Below, in pieces: positions 1 through 5,290 of a DNA stretch of 5,293 nt. The notes under the pieces are model-generated. The model saw only the letters and a program-made list of their open reading frames with translations. It made no database searches and was not told where the DNA came from. The stretch's first letter is position 1. Every line of letters begins with the position of its first letter. Source of the DNA: Xanthobacteraceae bacterium. GTDB taxonomy: Bacteria; Pseudomonadota; Alphaproteobacteria; Rhizobiales; Xanthobacteraceae. The translations under genes were made by a program, and so were the position numbers. The stretch is taken from contig JASHYD010001054.1 of assembly GCA_030043175.1 (NCBI GenBank), forward strand, positions 1 to 5,293. The letters run 5' to 3'.

Positions 1-1292
1 CTCTGGGACTGGATACAGCCGAGGGCAAACATGAATCCGCGAGCCGCGTTGCACCAGTCCGCGCCGAGCGCCATGGCGCGGGCGATGTCGAAGGCGGAGA
101 CGATCTTGCCACTGGCCCCGAGCTTAATGCGGTCGCGCGCATTGATGCCGATGAGCGCGTTGTGAACGAAATTCAGCCCTTCCCGCATGGGCATGCCGAG
201 ATGATCAATGAACTCCAGCGGCGCTGCGCCGGTGCCGCCTTCCTTGCCGTCGACGACGATGAAATCCGGGTAGATGCCAGTTTGCACCATAGCCTTGCAA
301 ACCGCGAGGAATTCCCACGGTTGGCTGACGCAGAGTTTAAATCCGGCCGGCTTGCCTCCCGACAGCCGCCGCATCTCGGCGATGAACTCCATCATTCCAA
401 TCGGCGTCGCGAAACACGAATGACTGGACGGCGATATGCAGTCTTGCCCCATCGGCACGCCGCGGGTTCGCGAAATCTCCGCCGAGACCTTGGCGGCCGG
501 CAACACGCCGCCATGGCCCGGCTTCGCGCCCTGGCTGATTTTCAGTTCGACCATCTTGACCTGGTCGAGCGCGGCGGTCTCGGCGAAGCGCTCTGATGAA
601 AATGTGCCGTCGATGTTGCGGGCACCGAAATATCCTGAGCCGATCTCCCAAATGATATCCCCACCATTCTCGCGGTGGTAGGGGGAAAACCCGCCTTCCC
701 CTGTATCATGGGCGAAATCACCAGCCTTGGCGCCCTTGTTGAGAGCGCGAATGGCGTTCCGGCTCAAGGCGCCGAAGCTCATCGCCGAAATGTTGAATAT
801 CGATGCATCATACGGCCTCGGACAATCTGGCCCGCCGACCTTGACGCGGAACGGCGCGGTTGCGAGCGGCCGTGGCATTATCGAGTGACGGACCCACTCG
901 AATCCTTCAGCATAGACGTCGTACTGGGTTCCGAACGGACGCTTGTCGAGTACCAGCTTGGCGCGCTGATAGACCACCGCCCGCTTGTCGCGGCTGAACG
1001 GGGTGCCATCCTTCTCGCCCTCGAAGAAATACTGGCGCATCTCAGGTCGTATGTCTTCGAGCAGGAAGCGCAGATGGGCCGAGATAGGATAATTGCGCAG
1101 CACCGCGTGGCGCGTCTGGATCAGATCGTGGGTGCCGAGAATTGTCAGCCCGACAAACATCGCCAGCGGAACAATCGCAAGGTCGAACGTAGGCGGATAG
1201 GCTATGACGGTGAGCAGCAGAGTGCAGGTAAGTAGAATGCTCAGCGTGTAAACGACAAAGCGAGGTGTGAATGCCAGACGAAGAATGTGCAT
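1..1292 (-). CDS. FMN-binding glutamate synthase-like protein, membrane-anchored (3'-truncated by window edge)
   Basis: Translating the minus strand from the ATG at 1292-1290 gives 430 uninterrupted codons running off the left edge. Two hydrophobic segments lie at about residues 12-31 and 36-54, then a linker (FLLEDIRPEMRQYFFEGEK, from about 76), then the FMN/2-oxoglutarate barrel of glutamate synthase. Visible motifs are MSFGALS (171-177), TGEGG (197-201), KISQGAKPGHGG (251-262), DCISP (284-288), KL (319-320), DGKEGGTGAAP (348-358) and ARGFMFALGC (417-426). In this family C426 is the first of three cysteines binding a 3Fe-4S cluster; the other two would lie past the edge. The start is supported by GGAGGGG six bases upstream. 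Unlike full GltB, the protein begins with membrane helices and has no N-terminal glutaminase domain, so glutamine-dependent synthesis would need a partner or free ammonia. The true substrate is unproven. Family members usually have roughly 500-550 residues, so most of the gene is present. Confidence 0.95.
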   Translation of the reverse strand, partial: MHILRLAFTPRFVVYTLSILLTCTLLLTVIAYPPTFDLAIVPLAMFVGLTILGTHDLIQTRHAVLRNYPISAHLRFLLEDIRPEMRQYFFEGEKDGTPFSRDKRAVVYQRAKLVLDKRPFGTQYDVYAEGFEWVRHSIMPRPLATAPFRVKVGGPDCPRPYDASIFNISAMSFGALSRNAIRALNKGAKAGDFAHDTGEGGFSPYHRENGGDIIWEIGSGYFGARNIDGTFSSERFAETAALDQVKMVELKISQGAKPGHGGVLPAAKVSAEISRTRGVPMGQDCISPSSHSCFATPIGMMEFIAEMRRLSGGKPAGFKLCVSQPWEFLAVCKAMVQTGIYPDFIVVDGKEGGTGAAPLEFIDHLGMPMREGLNFVHNALIGINARDRIKLGASGKIVSAFDIARAMALGADWCNAARGFMFALGCIQSQ

Positions 1293-1298
1293 GAATGA

Positions 1299-1305
1299 CC
1301 CCTCC
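1299..1305 (-). promoter_or_regulatory. Ribosome binding site for the glutamate synthase-like gene
   Basis: On the minus strand the sequence GGAGGGG ends six bases before the ATG at 1292. It is a strong Shine-Dalgarno match and fixes the start just ahead of the first membrane segment. Confidence 0.8.
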
Positions 1306-1387
1306 ATCGGCGCCGAAGGGCTCAGAGTGCTGCGATCGCGGGCCGATTTCTCGATTCTATGTTGTTCTCACTACAGCACAGTGAAAC

Positions 1388-1408
1388 GATCGCAATGTCT
1401 GATCGCAA
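1388..1408. repeat. Direct repeat GATCGCAA x2, possible regulator site
   Basis: GATCGCAA occurs at 1388-1395 and again at 1401-1408, a 13-base step. Each copy is followed by GTCT (after one extra T in the first copy), so the near-identity extends to about 12 bases. The repeat lies roughly 100 bases upstream of the minus-strand start and 360 bases upstream of the plus-strand start. No specific regulator family can be named. Confidence 0.4.
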
Positions 1409-1418
1409 GTCTTTAGCA

Positions 1419-1436
1419 GTGCCAGATGGCTGGCAC
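1419..1436. promoter_or_regulatory. Inverted repeat GTGCCA-N6-TGGCAC, possible operator
   Basis: Perfect 6-base arms at 1419-1424 and 1431-1436 flank a GATGGC spacer, giving dyad symmetry in the middle of the divergent region. The size and spacing suit a dimeric transcription factor, but no regulator gene is in the window and chance is not excluded. Confidence 0.35.
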
Positions 1437-1690
1437 GCAATGAACAATCGGTCTTCTCGCTGCGGATTCTATTCTTCGCCAGATTTGACGGCGCTGGCGG
1501 TGGCAATTCGGCCGACTTGGTCTGCTCCGCCAAAAGCAGGTCATCGGAATGTCTGCTGGGCATTTGCTAAACTTCGCCATCGCGGCCATGCGCTGCCGCC
1601 GTCAATCACATCACGACCAGTATGCCTCAGACACCTGCCAACCTGCACCGATGCGAAAGTCGGCAGCCCTACGTCATGCGAGAACCGCTC

Positions 1691-1749
1691 GACGTCGAAA
1701 TGTCGAAATAGAATGGTATTGTCACTCGTCTTCGTCGCTCGGACGTCGA
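1691..1749. repeat. Clustered GTCGA repeats upstream of the acetolactate synthase-like gene
   Basis: A perfect tandem pair of GTCGAAAT occupies 1694-1709, overlapping a 10-base palindrome TCGACGTCGA at 1689-1698. GACGTCGA recurs at 1742-1749, 51 bases after its first copy at 1691-1698 and about five helical turns away. The second copy ends 18 bases before the ATG at 1768. The cluster sits where an operator would act, with a TAGAAT hexamer at 1709-1714 between the copies. Function is inferred only from position and repetition. Confidence 0.4.
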
Positions 1750-1754
1750 TTTCG

Positions 1755-1759
1755 AGGAG
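1755..1759 (+). promoter_or_regulatory. Ribosome binding site that sets the start of the acetolactate synthase-like gene
   Basis: AGGAG lies eight bases before the ATG at 1768. It decides against the in-frame start at 1549, which would add 73 residues with no resemblance to the family's N-terminus. Confidence 0.8.
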
Positions 1760-1767
1760 CGTACCCA

Positions 1768-3399
1768 ATGAACGGCGCTGAACTGCTCGTATCCGCACTT
1801 GAGAACGAGGGCGTGCAGCAGATTTTCGGGATTCCCGGTGAGGAGAATCTCGATCTCGTCGACGTACTCCGGCGCTCGACCATCAAGCTCGTGCTGACCC
1901 GCCACGAACAGGCGGCAGCCTTCATGGCGGCGACGCATGGGCGGCTCACGGGCGAGGCCGGTGTCTGTCTATCCACGCTTGGTCCGGGCGCGCTCAATCT
2001 CGCGACCGGCGCCGGCTATGCTTTGCTCGGCGCAATGCCCATGATCATGATCACGGGCCAGAAGGGTATCTTGAGCCGGAAACAGGCACGGTTCCAGATC
2101 GTGGACATCGTCTCCATGATGACACCGCTAACAAAGATGGCCCATCAGATCGCCAGCGCAGCAACCATTCCCTCGATCGTGCGGGAGGCGTTCCGGGTGG
2201 CGCAGCAGGAGAGGCCGGGGCCGGTCCATCTTGAGTTGCCGGAAGATATCGCTCGTGCGGCCGCGCCGGCGATCCCGCCCGTTCCGGCCCACCCGATCGA
2301 CCGACCGATCGCATCGCATTCAGCGTTGGATCGTGCGGCCGAGCTGATCCTTAAGGCCGAGCGACCGCTGGTCATGCTGGGAGCCGTCGCTAGCCGTCCA
2401 AACCTTGCCGACCCATTGTCTAAGTTCATGAAGCGGGTGCAGATCCCGTTCTTCAATACGCAGATGGGTAAAGGGTCGATCTCTGGCGGGTCCGGGCTTT
2501 ACATGGGCACGGCGGCGCTATCCGAGCGGGACTATGTGCATTGGGCAATCGATCGCGCAGATCTGGTCATTGCGATAGGTCACGATACCGTCGAGAAGCC
2601 GCCCTTCCTGATGGGGCCGAACGGTCCGATTGTTTTGCATGTGGGTTATCTTCCGGCGACCGTCGAGGAAGTCTACGCCCCGCATGCGGAGCTGGTGGGT
2701 GATGTAGCACAGAGCCTAGGGCTTCTCGCTGACCGTCTGGAGGGCAGGCTCCCCAAGGCGGGCGCACTCCTTGCGCTTCGCGAGAAGATTCTCGCGCGCA
2801 TCGCCGACCGGGCGGAAGAGAGCCGCTATCCGCTGACGCCGCAGCGCCTCGTGCATGACGTGCGGCAAGTGATGCCGGAGGACGGGATCGTTTGCCTGGA
2901 CAATGGCATGTACAAAATCTGGTTCGCCCGCAACTACCGCACCCATGTGGCGAACACGCTTCTGCTCGACAATGCTCTCGCAACGATGGGTGCGGGCCTG
3001 CCCTCGGCCATCATGGCTGCGTTGCTCCATCCAAAGCGTCGCGTGATGGCAGTGTGCGGCGATGGCGGGTTCATGATGAACTCGCAGGAGCTGGAGACGG
3101 CGGTACGCCTTGGGCTTGATCTCGTCGTGCTCATCGTGCAGGACCATTCTTACGGGATGATCCGGTGGAAGCAGGCGGTCGACGGGTATCCGGATTTTGG
3201 CTTGACCTTCGGCAACCCAGACTTCGTCGCCTATGCGGCGGCCTACGGCGCCAACGGCAGCTGGGTGGAGAGCGCAGATGATTTGGCGCCGACGCTCGAA
3301 GCAGCGTTCACCCGCGGCGGCGTTCAGCTCGTTACCGTGCCCATCGACTATTCGGAGAACCTGCGGGTCCTGGTCGAGGAGCTGCGCGATCAGGCGTGA
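1768..3399 (+). CDS. Acetolactate synthase large subunit-like, thiamine diphosphate-dependent enzyme (FAD-independent type)
   Basis: Complete 543-residue protein with the three-domain layout of the acetolactate synthase/pyruvate oxidase superfamily. The N-terminal pyrimidine-binding domain (about 1-165) opens with the family's usual GAELLVSALENEGV and contains FGIPGEEN (20-27) and the catalytic Glu47 in TRHEQAAAFMA. A central domain follows (about 185-335), then the diphosphate-binding domain (about 360-543) with GDG (431-433) and Asp459, the likely magnesium ligands, in the form GDG-x25-QD. The C-terminus has the family motif PIDYSENLRVL. Where biosynthetic enzymes carry the FAD-contacting RFDDR motif, this protein has IGHDTVEKP (270-278), as expected of catabolic, FAD-independent AlsS/BudB-type enzymes. 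The expected reaction is condensation of two pyruvates to 2-acetolactate plus CO2 in the cytoplasm, but related enzymes use other 2-oxo acids. No regulatory small-subunit gene (ilvN/ilvH) follows. The membrane-protein gene starts 130 bases downstream, with no clear terminator between. Confidence 0.93.
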   Translation: MNGAELLVSALENEGVQQIFGIPGEENLDLVDVLRRSTIKLVLTRHEQAAAFMAATHGRLTGEAGVCLSTLGPGALNLATGAGYALLGAMPMIMITGQKGILSRKQARFQIVDIVSMMTPLTKMAHQIASAATIPSIVREAFRVAQQERPGPVHLELPEDIARAAAPAIPPVPAHPIDRPIASHSALDRAAELILKAERPLVMLGAVASRPNLADPLSKFMKRVQIPFFNTQMGKGSISGGSGLYMGTAALSERDYVHWAIDRADLVIAIGHDTVEKPPFLMGPNGPIVLHVGYLPATVEEVYAPHAELVGDVAQSLGLLADRLEGRLPKAGALLALREKILARIADRAEESRYPLTPQRLVHDVRQVMPEDGIVCLDNGMYKIWFARNYRTHVANTLLLDNALATMGAGLPSAIMAALLHPKRRVMAVCGDGGFMMNSQELETAVRLGLDLVVLIVQDHSYGMIRWKQAVDGYPDFGLTFGNPDFVAYAAAYGANGSWVESADDLAPTLEAAFTRGGVQLVTVPIDYSENLRVLVEELRDQA

Positions 3400-3515
3400 T
3401 GAACGAACCAGGCTATGGCCGCGACAATTCCGGATGGATTCGGTCTCATCGAAAAATGAATTTGTCCTACTGTGTCGCCGCGCCGATCGTGGCTATAGAT
3501 GATGCCAGTAGTGGC

Positions 3516-3520
3516 GGAGG
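3516..3520 (+). promoter_or_regulatory. Ribosome binding site of the membrane protein gene
   Basis: GGAGG lies nine bases before the ATG at 3530, a strong Shine-Dalgarno match that supports this start and this frame over the overlapping frames. Confidence 0.75.
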
Positions 3521-3529
3521 TGGATTGGT

Positions 3530-4075
3530 ATGGGGCCCTCGCTCGCGGAGCTGCTTCATGATTGGCACGATTTTTATATCCTCGTCGGCACGGCGTCGGC
3601 CACGCTGGTCGGCCTGATGTTCGTTGCAGTGTCGATCGGCACGGCGATCTTCAACGAAGATCACAGTGCCGCAATGGCGGCATTCATCACGCCCACCGTG
3701 ACGCACTTTGCCGCCACGTTGTTCGGCTGTTTGCTGGTCACCATACCGACCCACAGCTGGCACACCCTTGGAGCGCTGCTTGGAGCTGGGGCGCTTGTTG
3801 GCTCGATCTACTGCGGGGGGCTCGTGGTCCAGATTATCATCAACCACAAATTCAACGTCGATCGCATCGACCGGCTGTTCTACGCGCTCCTGCCGCTTGT
3901 GGGATATCTGCTCGGCCTGATAGCGGCGGTCCTGCTCGTCATGCAGGCCGCCGCGAGCGCCAACCTGATCGCTGCAGCGGTGTTGACATTGCTTCTCGCC
4001 GCTATTCGCAACGCCTGGGACATGATGGTTTGGATCGTGATTAAGACGCCGTCGGGCGAGATGCCTCCGCCGTAG
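3530..4075 (+). CDS. Integral membrane protein of unknown function, about five transmembrane segments
   Basis: A 181-residue protein that I do not recognise as a named family. Hydrophobic segments lie at about residues 16-41, 57-73, 79-104, 116-139 and 145-171. The first is preceded by a short amphipathic start (LAELLHDWHDFY) and carries a glycine/alanine/serine-rich stretch (GTASATLVGLMFVAVSIG), suggesting tight helix packing. A charged loop, NHKFNVDRIDR (105-115), lies between the third and fourth segments, and Arg160-Asn161 with Trp163-Asp164 sit inside or beside the last one. No signal peptidase site, metal-binding cluster or ATP motif is visible. It lies 130 bases after the acetolactate synthase-like gene on the same strand, so it could be read from the same transcript. 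Nothing indicates a metabolic link. The long antisense open frame over it (3467-4090) has a low-complexity Arg/Asp/Gln-rich translation and is a shadow. Confidence 0.8.
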   Translation: MGPSLAELLHDWHDFYILVGTASATLVGLMFVAVSIGTAIFNEDHSAAMAAFITPTVTHFAATLFGCLLVTIPTHSWHTLGALLGAGALVGSIYCGGLVVQIIINHKFNVDRIDRLFYALLPLVGYLLGLIAAVLLVMQAAASANLIAAAVLTLLLAAIRNAWDMMVWIVIKTPSGEMPPP

Positions 4076-4279
4076 CAAAAATATCTTCAAACACCGCTCT
4101 AATGGCCGGGCATGCTACCGCGCACCAAGGCCGAAATACGTGACGATAATTCATTATACAATATTATGGGGGAATGCGGGGCCCCGGCTGCCTTCTCCAA
4201 TCAGCTCGCGAGAAAGGCCGGGTCTGTGCCTGCTGACGGCGCGCATCCTGCCCGCTTGCCAGACTGCACAGCGCAGAAC
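4076..4279. other. Intergenic stretch between convergent genes, no gene seen
   Basis: About 200 bases between the end of the membrane protein and the hairpin behind the minus-strand small gene. It includes an unusually AT-rich patch at about 4146-4168 with TATA-like hexamers on both strands: TATTAT at 4162-4167 on plus, 16 bases after a GTGACG, and TATAAT at 4158-4153 on minus. A perfect GC palindrome follows at 4177-4186. No open frame here looks like a protein, so any promoter activity would drive an unknown short transcript. Confidence 0.4.
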
Positions 4280-4300
4280 ACGCCCCCGTAGCCGGGGCGT
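4280..4300 (-). terminator. Terminator-like hairpin after the small helical protein gene
   Basis: A perfect 7-base stem, ACGCCCC at 4280-4286 paired with GGGGCGT at 4294-4300, has a 7-base loop. It begins four bases beyond the TAA of the minus-strand small gene, where a terminator is expected. The uridine tract that would follow on the minus strand is poor (GTTCTG), so termination may be weak or factor-assisted. Confidence 0.5.
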
Positions 4301-4304
4301 TGGA

Positions 4305-4502
4305 TTATTGCGTGGCCTTTATAGTCATGACCTCTGCAGCCCCGGAGCGTGGGTGTTCCTCCGCTTCAGCGAGCGCGCTGTAGTATTCTGCCATCTGGAA
4401 GTAGTGATTTTCCATTTGGATTGAAAAGCTAAACGCCGCCAGTCGTCTGAACTCCTCCGCCAATCCGCGGTAATGCTCTGCTTGGCTCAATGATTTCAGC
4501 AT
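4305..4502 (-). CDS. Small conserved helical protein of unknown function (AEHYR type)
   Basis: A 65-residue protein starting at the ATG at 4502-4500, with a G-rich ribosome-binding stretch (GGGGGG) five bases upstream. It resembles short hypothetical proteins I associate with Bradyrhizobium and relatives, with an AEHYRxLAEExRRLA opening, a central SxQM-x-N-x-Y, and an AExYSxLAEAEE ending. The body (about 5-49) should form two amphipathic helices. AEHYRGLAE at 8-16 and AEYYSALAE at 38-46 are a clear internal pseudo-repeat spaced by 30 residues. There is no signal peptide, membrane segment, cysteine or catalytic motif. A helical hairpin that pairs with itself or a partner is plausible, but the function is unknown. 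It stands alone, convergent with the membrane protein gene and closed by a hairpin. Confidence 0.72.
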   Translation of the reverse strand: MLKSLSQAEHYRGLAEEFRRLAAFSFSIQMENHYFQMAEYYSALAEAEEHPRSGAAEVMTIKATQ

Positions 4503-4982
4503 GATTGCCCCCCAAAGAACACACGGTGACCGATAGGCAAAGGAAGCCGTCGGGAGTGCCGCGACGAGTCAACCGGACAAGCCTGCAAAAGTTCCGTCTC
4601 ACGAACCATTGCCCTCGCGATCTCGCGATCAGTGATGGCGGTGAGGGAGACGCGGCTATGCCGAGTTCGTTGACCGCGGGACGAGCGATGCCGTCAGGCA
4701 TTCACGTCGCCGCGCCAAAATGGGCGACAAACTACCGTAACTCGCGGTTCGGAGTAGCTCACGATGCTGTCGATAACTTTGTGGACGACCGACAATAACC
4801 CCTTATTGCAAATCATTTTTTCGGACTACCAGCGCCGAAAATCGGCGATCTGACATACCCTTCCGTCAAGACAGGTATCTACCTCTTGCTCGCTCCCTGC
4901 GAGTTAAGGTCCCGCCCCCCTCCGAGCCCCGATCGCCCGGGGGTCGGGGCGCTCGAATTTAGCCAACGTCAACCGTCGCAGC
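4503..4982. other. Non-coding stretch upstream of the small protein gene, no gene seen
   Basis: About 480 bases with no open frame that looks like a protein on either strand. Overlapping frames at 4505-4798 (plus) and 4429-4701 (minus) exist, but neither has a ribosome binding site or a recognisable motif. A short CGCCGA-AAA-TCGGCG hairpin lies at 4833-4847 without an adjacent T-run. The promoter of the minus-strand small gene should lie in the first 100-200 bases here; I see no convincing -35/-10 pair. Confidence 0.5.
4924..4954 (-). terminator. GC-rich hairpin, possible terminator of a decayed minus-strand gene
   Basis: GCCCCGA at 4926-4932 pairs with TCGGGGC at 4944-4950 across an 11-base loop. 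Outer GAGC (4924-4927) and GCTC (4951-4954) allow an alternative longer stem. It lies about 30 bases beyond the TAA of the possible minus-strand remnant. Neither side has a convincing T-run, so a terminator role is only a possibility. Confidence 0.3.
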
Positions 4983-5174
4983 TTAGATCTTCATTGACGC
5001 GGCAAAAGCCAGAGCCACTTTCCGAGCGTGCTTTTCGACTTGTGCGTCGTCATAGCCGCTTAGATCGATGCCGTGCAAGCCGCGGCCATGGTCGGGATGT
5101 GTCTCGCTGCCGGCTACATCACCGCGTTCGGCGCGGGGCTGGTCTGGCCCCGGGGCTGATGCTCTCGCGGCAGC
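4983..5174 (-). pseudogene. Possible 3' remnant of a minus-strand gene
   Basis: Minus-strand reading from 5174, just after an in-frame TGA at 5177-5175, to the TAA at 4985-4983 gives about 63 codons. The last 30 or so look protein-like (GIDLSGYDDAQVEKHARKVA, then a short hydrophobic tail ending in SMKI). There is no ATG near the front, no ribosome binding site, and only a TTG as a possible start, so it looks like the end of a gene that has lost its 5' part. A GC hairpin follows. I do not recognise the family, and a chance open frame in GC-rich DNA is a real alternative. Confidence 0.25.
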
Positions 5175-5266
5175 TCAGGGGAGAGGCACCTAACGCCGGA
5201 GCCGCCTATCCGATTCATTTGACTCAAGAATTTAGGTCGTGTCATTATTGAAAATGGTGAACTTAT

Positions 5267-5290
5267 AATGTGATTTTGCAATATCACATT
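5267..5290. promoter_or_regulatory. AT-rich near-perfect palindrome, possible operator for a gene beyond the right edge
   Basis: AATGTGAT at 5267-5274 and ATCACATT at 5283-5290 are perfect 8-base arms. The centre TTGCAA (5276-5281) is itself palindromic, so the 24-base element has only one mismatched pair (T5275/T5282). The arms contain TGTGA and TCACA, the CRP-type half-sites, but 10 bases apart instead of the usual 6. A dimeric regulator other than standard CRP, or a hairpin, is therefore possible. The surrounding bases are AT-rich compared with the rest of the window. Confidence 0.5.

Larger units (their letters stand above)
1293..1767. other. Divergent intergenic region with no supported gene
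   Basis: This stretch separates the minus-strand glutamate synthase-like gene from the plus-strand acetolactate synthase-like gene. Open frames cross it on both strands, but their translations are rich in Arg, Ser, His and Cys and resemble no family, so I treat it as non-coding. It holds an 8-base direct repeat (1388-1395 and 1401-1408), an inverted repeat (1419-1424 and 1431-1436), a short TCACT/AGTGA inverted repeat (1368-1372 and 1380-1384), a tandem 8-base repeat (1694-1709) and a duplicated GACGTCGA (1691-1698 and 1742-1749). TAGAAT hexamers at 1354-1359 (minus) and 1709-1714 (plus) could be -10 elements, but neither has a good -35 partner. The part around 1510-1565 resembles decayed intergenic repeat sequence I associate with Bradyrhizobium-type genomes; this is a weak recollection. 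Confidence 0.6.

Noticed and set aside
162..1235. Plus-strand open frames over the left part of the window
   Set aside because: They are antisense shadows of the glutamate synthase-like gene, whose minus-strand frame carries all the conserved motifs.
1549..1767. In-frame upstream extension of the acetolactate synthase-like gene from an ATG at 1549
   Set aside because: The added 73 residues are Arg/His/Ser-rich and unlike the family, and a good ribosome binding site precedes the ATG at 1768, where the family's typical N-terminus begins.
1359..1781. 140-codon plus-strand open frame in the divergent region
   Set aside because: Its composition looks non-coding (many Arg, Ser, Cys and Pro), it has no family resemblance, and it overlaps the start of the real gene in another frame.
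3396..3617. 73-codon plus-strand frame starting in the stop of the enzyme gene (TGATG overlap)
   Set aside because: The overlap looked like translational coupling, but the translation is featureless and runs into the membrane protein gene in a different frame.
3467..4090. 207-codon minus-strand frame opposite the membrane protein
   Set aside because: The translation is low-complexity and rich in Arg, Asp, Gln and His, as expected when reading hydrophobic codons backwards; the plus-strand frame has the ribosome binding site and the membrane periodicity.
4140..4424. 94-codon plus-strand frame
   Set aside because: It lies antisense to the small helical protein, has no ribosome binding site, and its translation resembles no protein.
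4429..4798. Overlapping minus (4429-4701) and plus (4505-4798) frames upstream of the small gene
   Set aside because: Neither has a ribosome binding site or a recognisable motif, and the minus frame overlaps the small gene out of frame. The region could be a conserved leader, but I cannot support a gene.
4833..4847. CGCCGA-AAA-TCGGCG hairpin as a terminator
   Set aside because: There is no T-run on either side and no gene ends nearby.
5073..5159. 28-codon plus-strand frame with a membrane-like segment (MVGMCLAAGYITAFGAGLVW)
   Set aside because: GC-rich third positions and the hydrophobic stretch are suggestive, but there is no ribosome binding site, only a GTG or an internal ATG start, and it is too short to separate from chance.
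4886..5251. 121-codon plus-strand frame near the right edge
   Set aside because: It is Arg/Ser/Pro-rich with no motif and no ribosome binding site, and is probably chance openness in GC-rich DNA.
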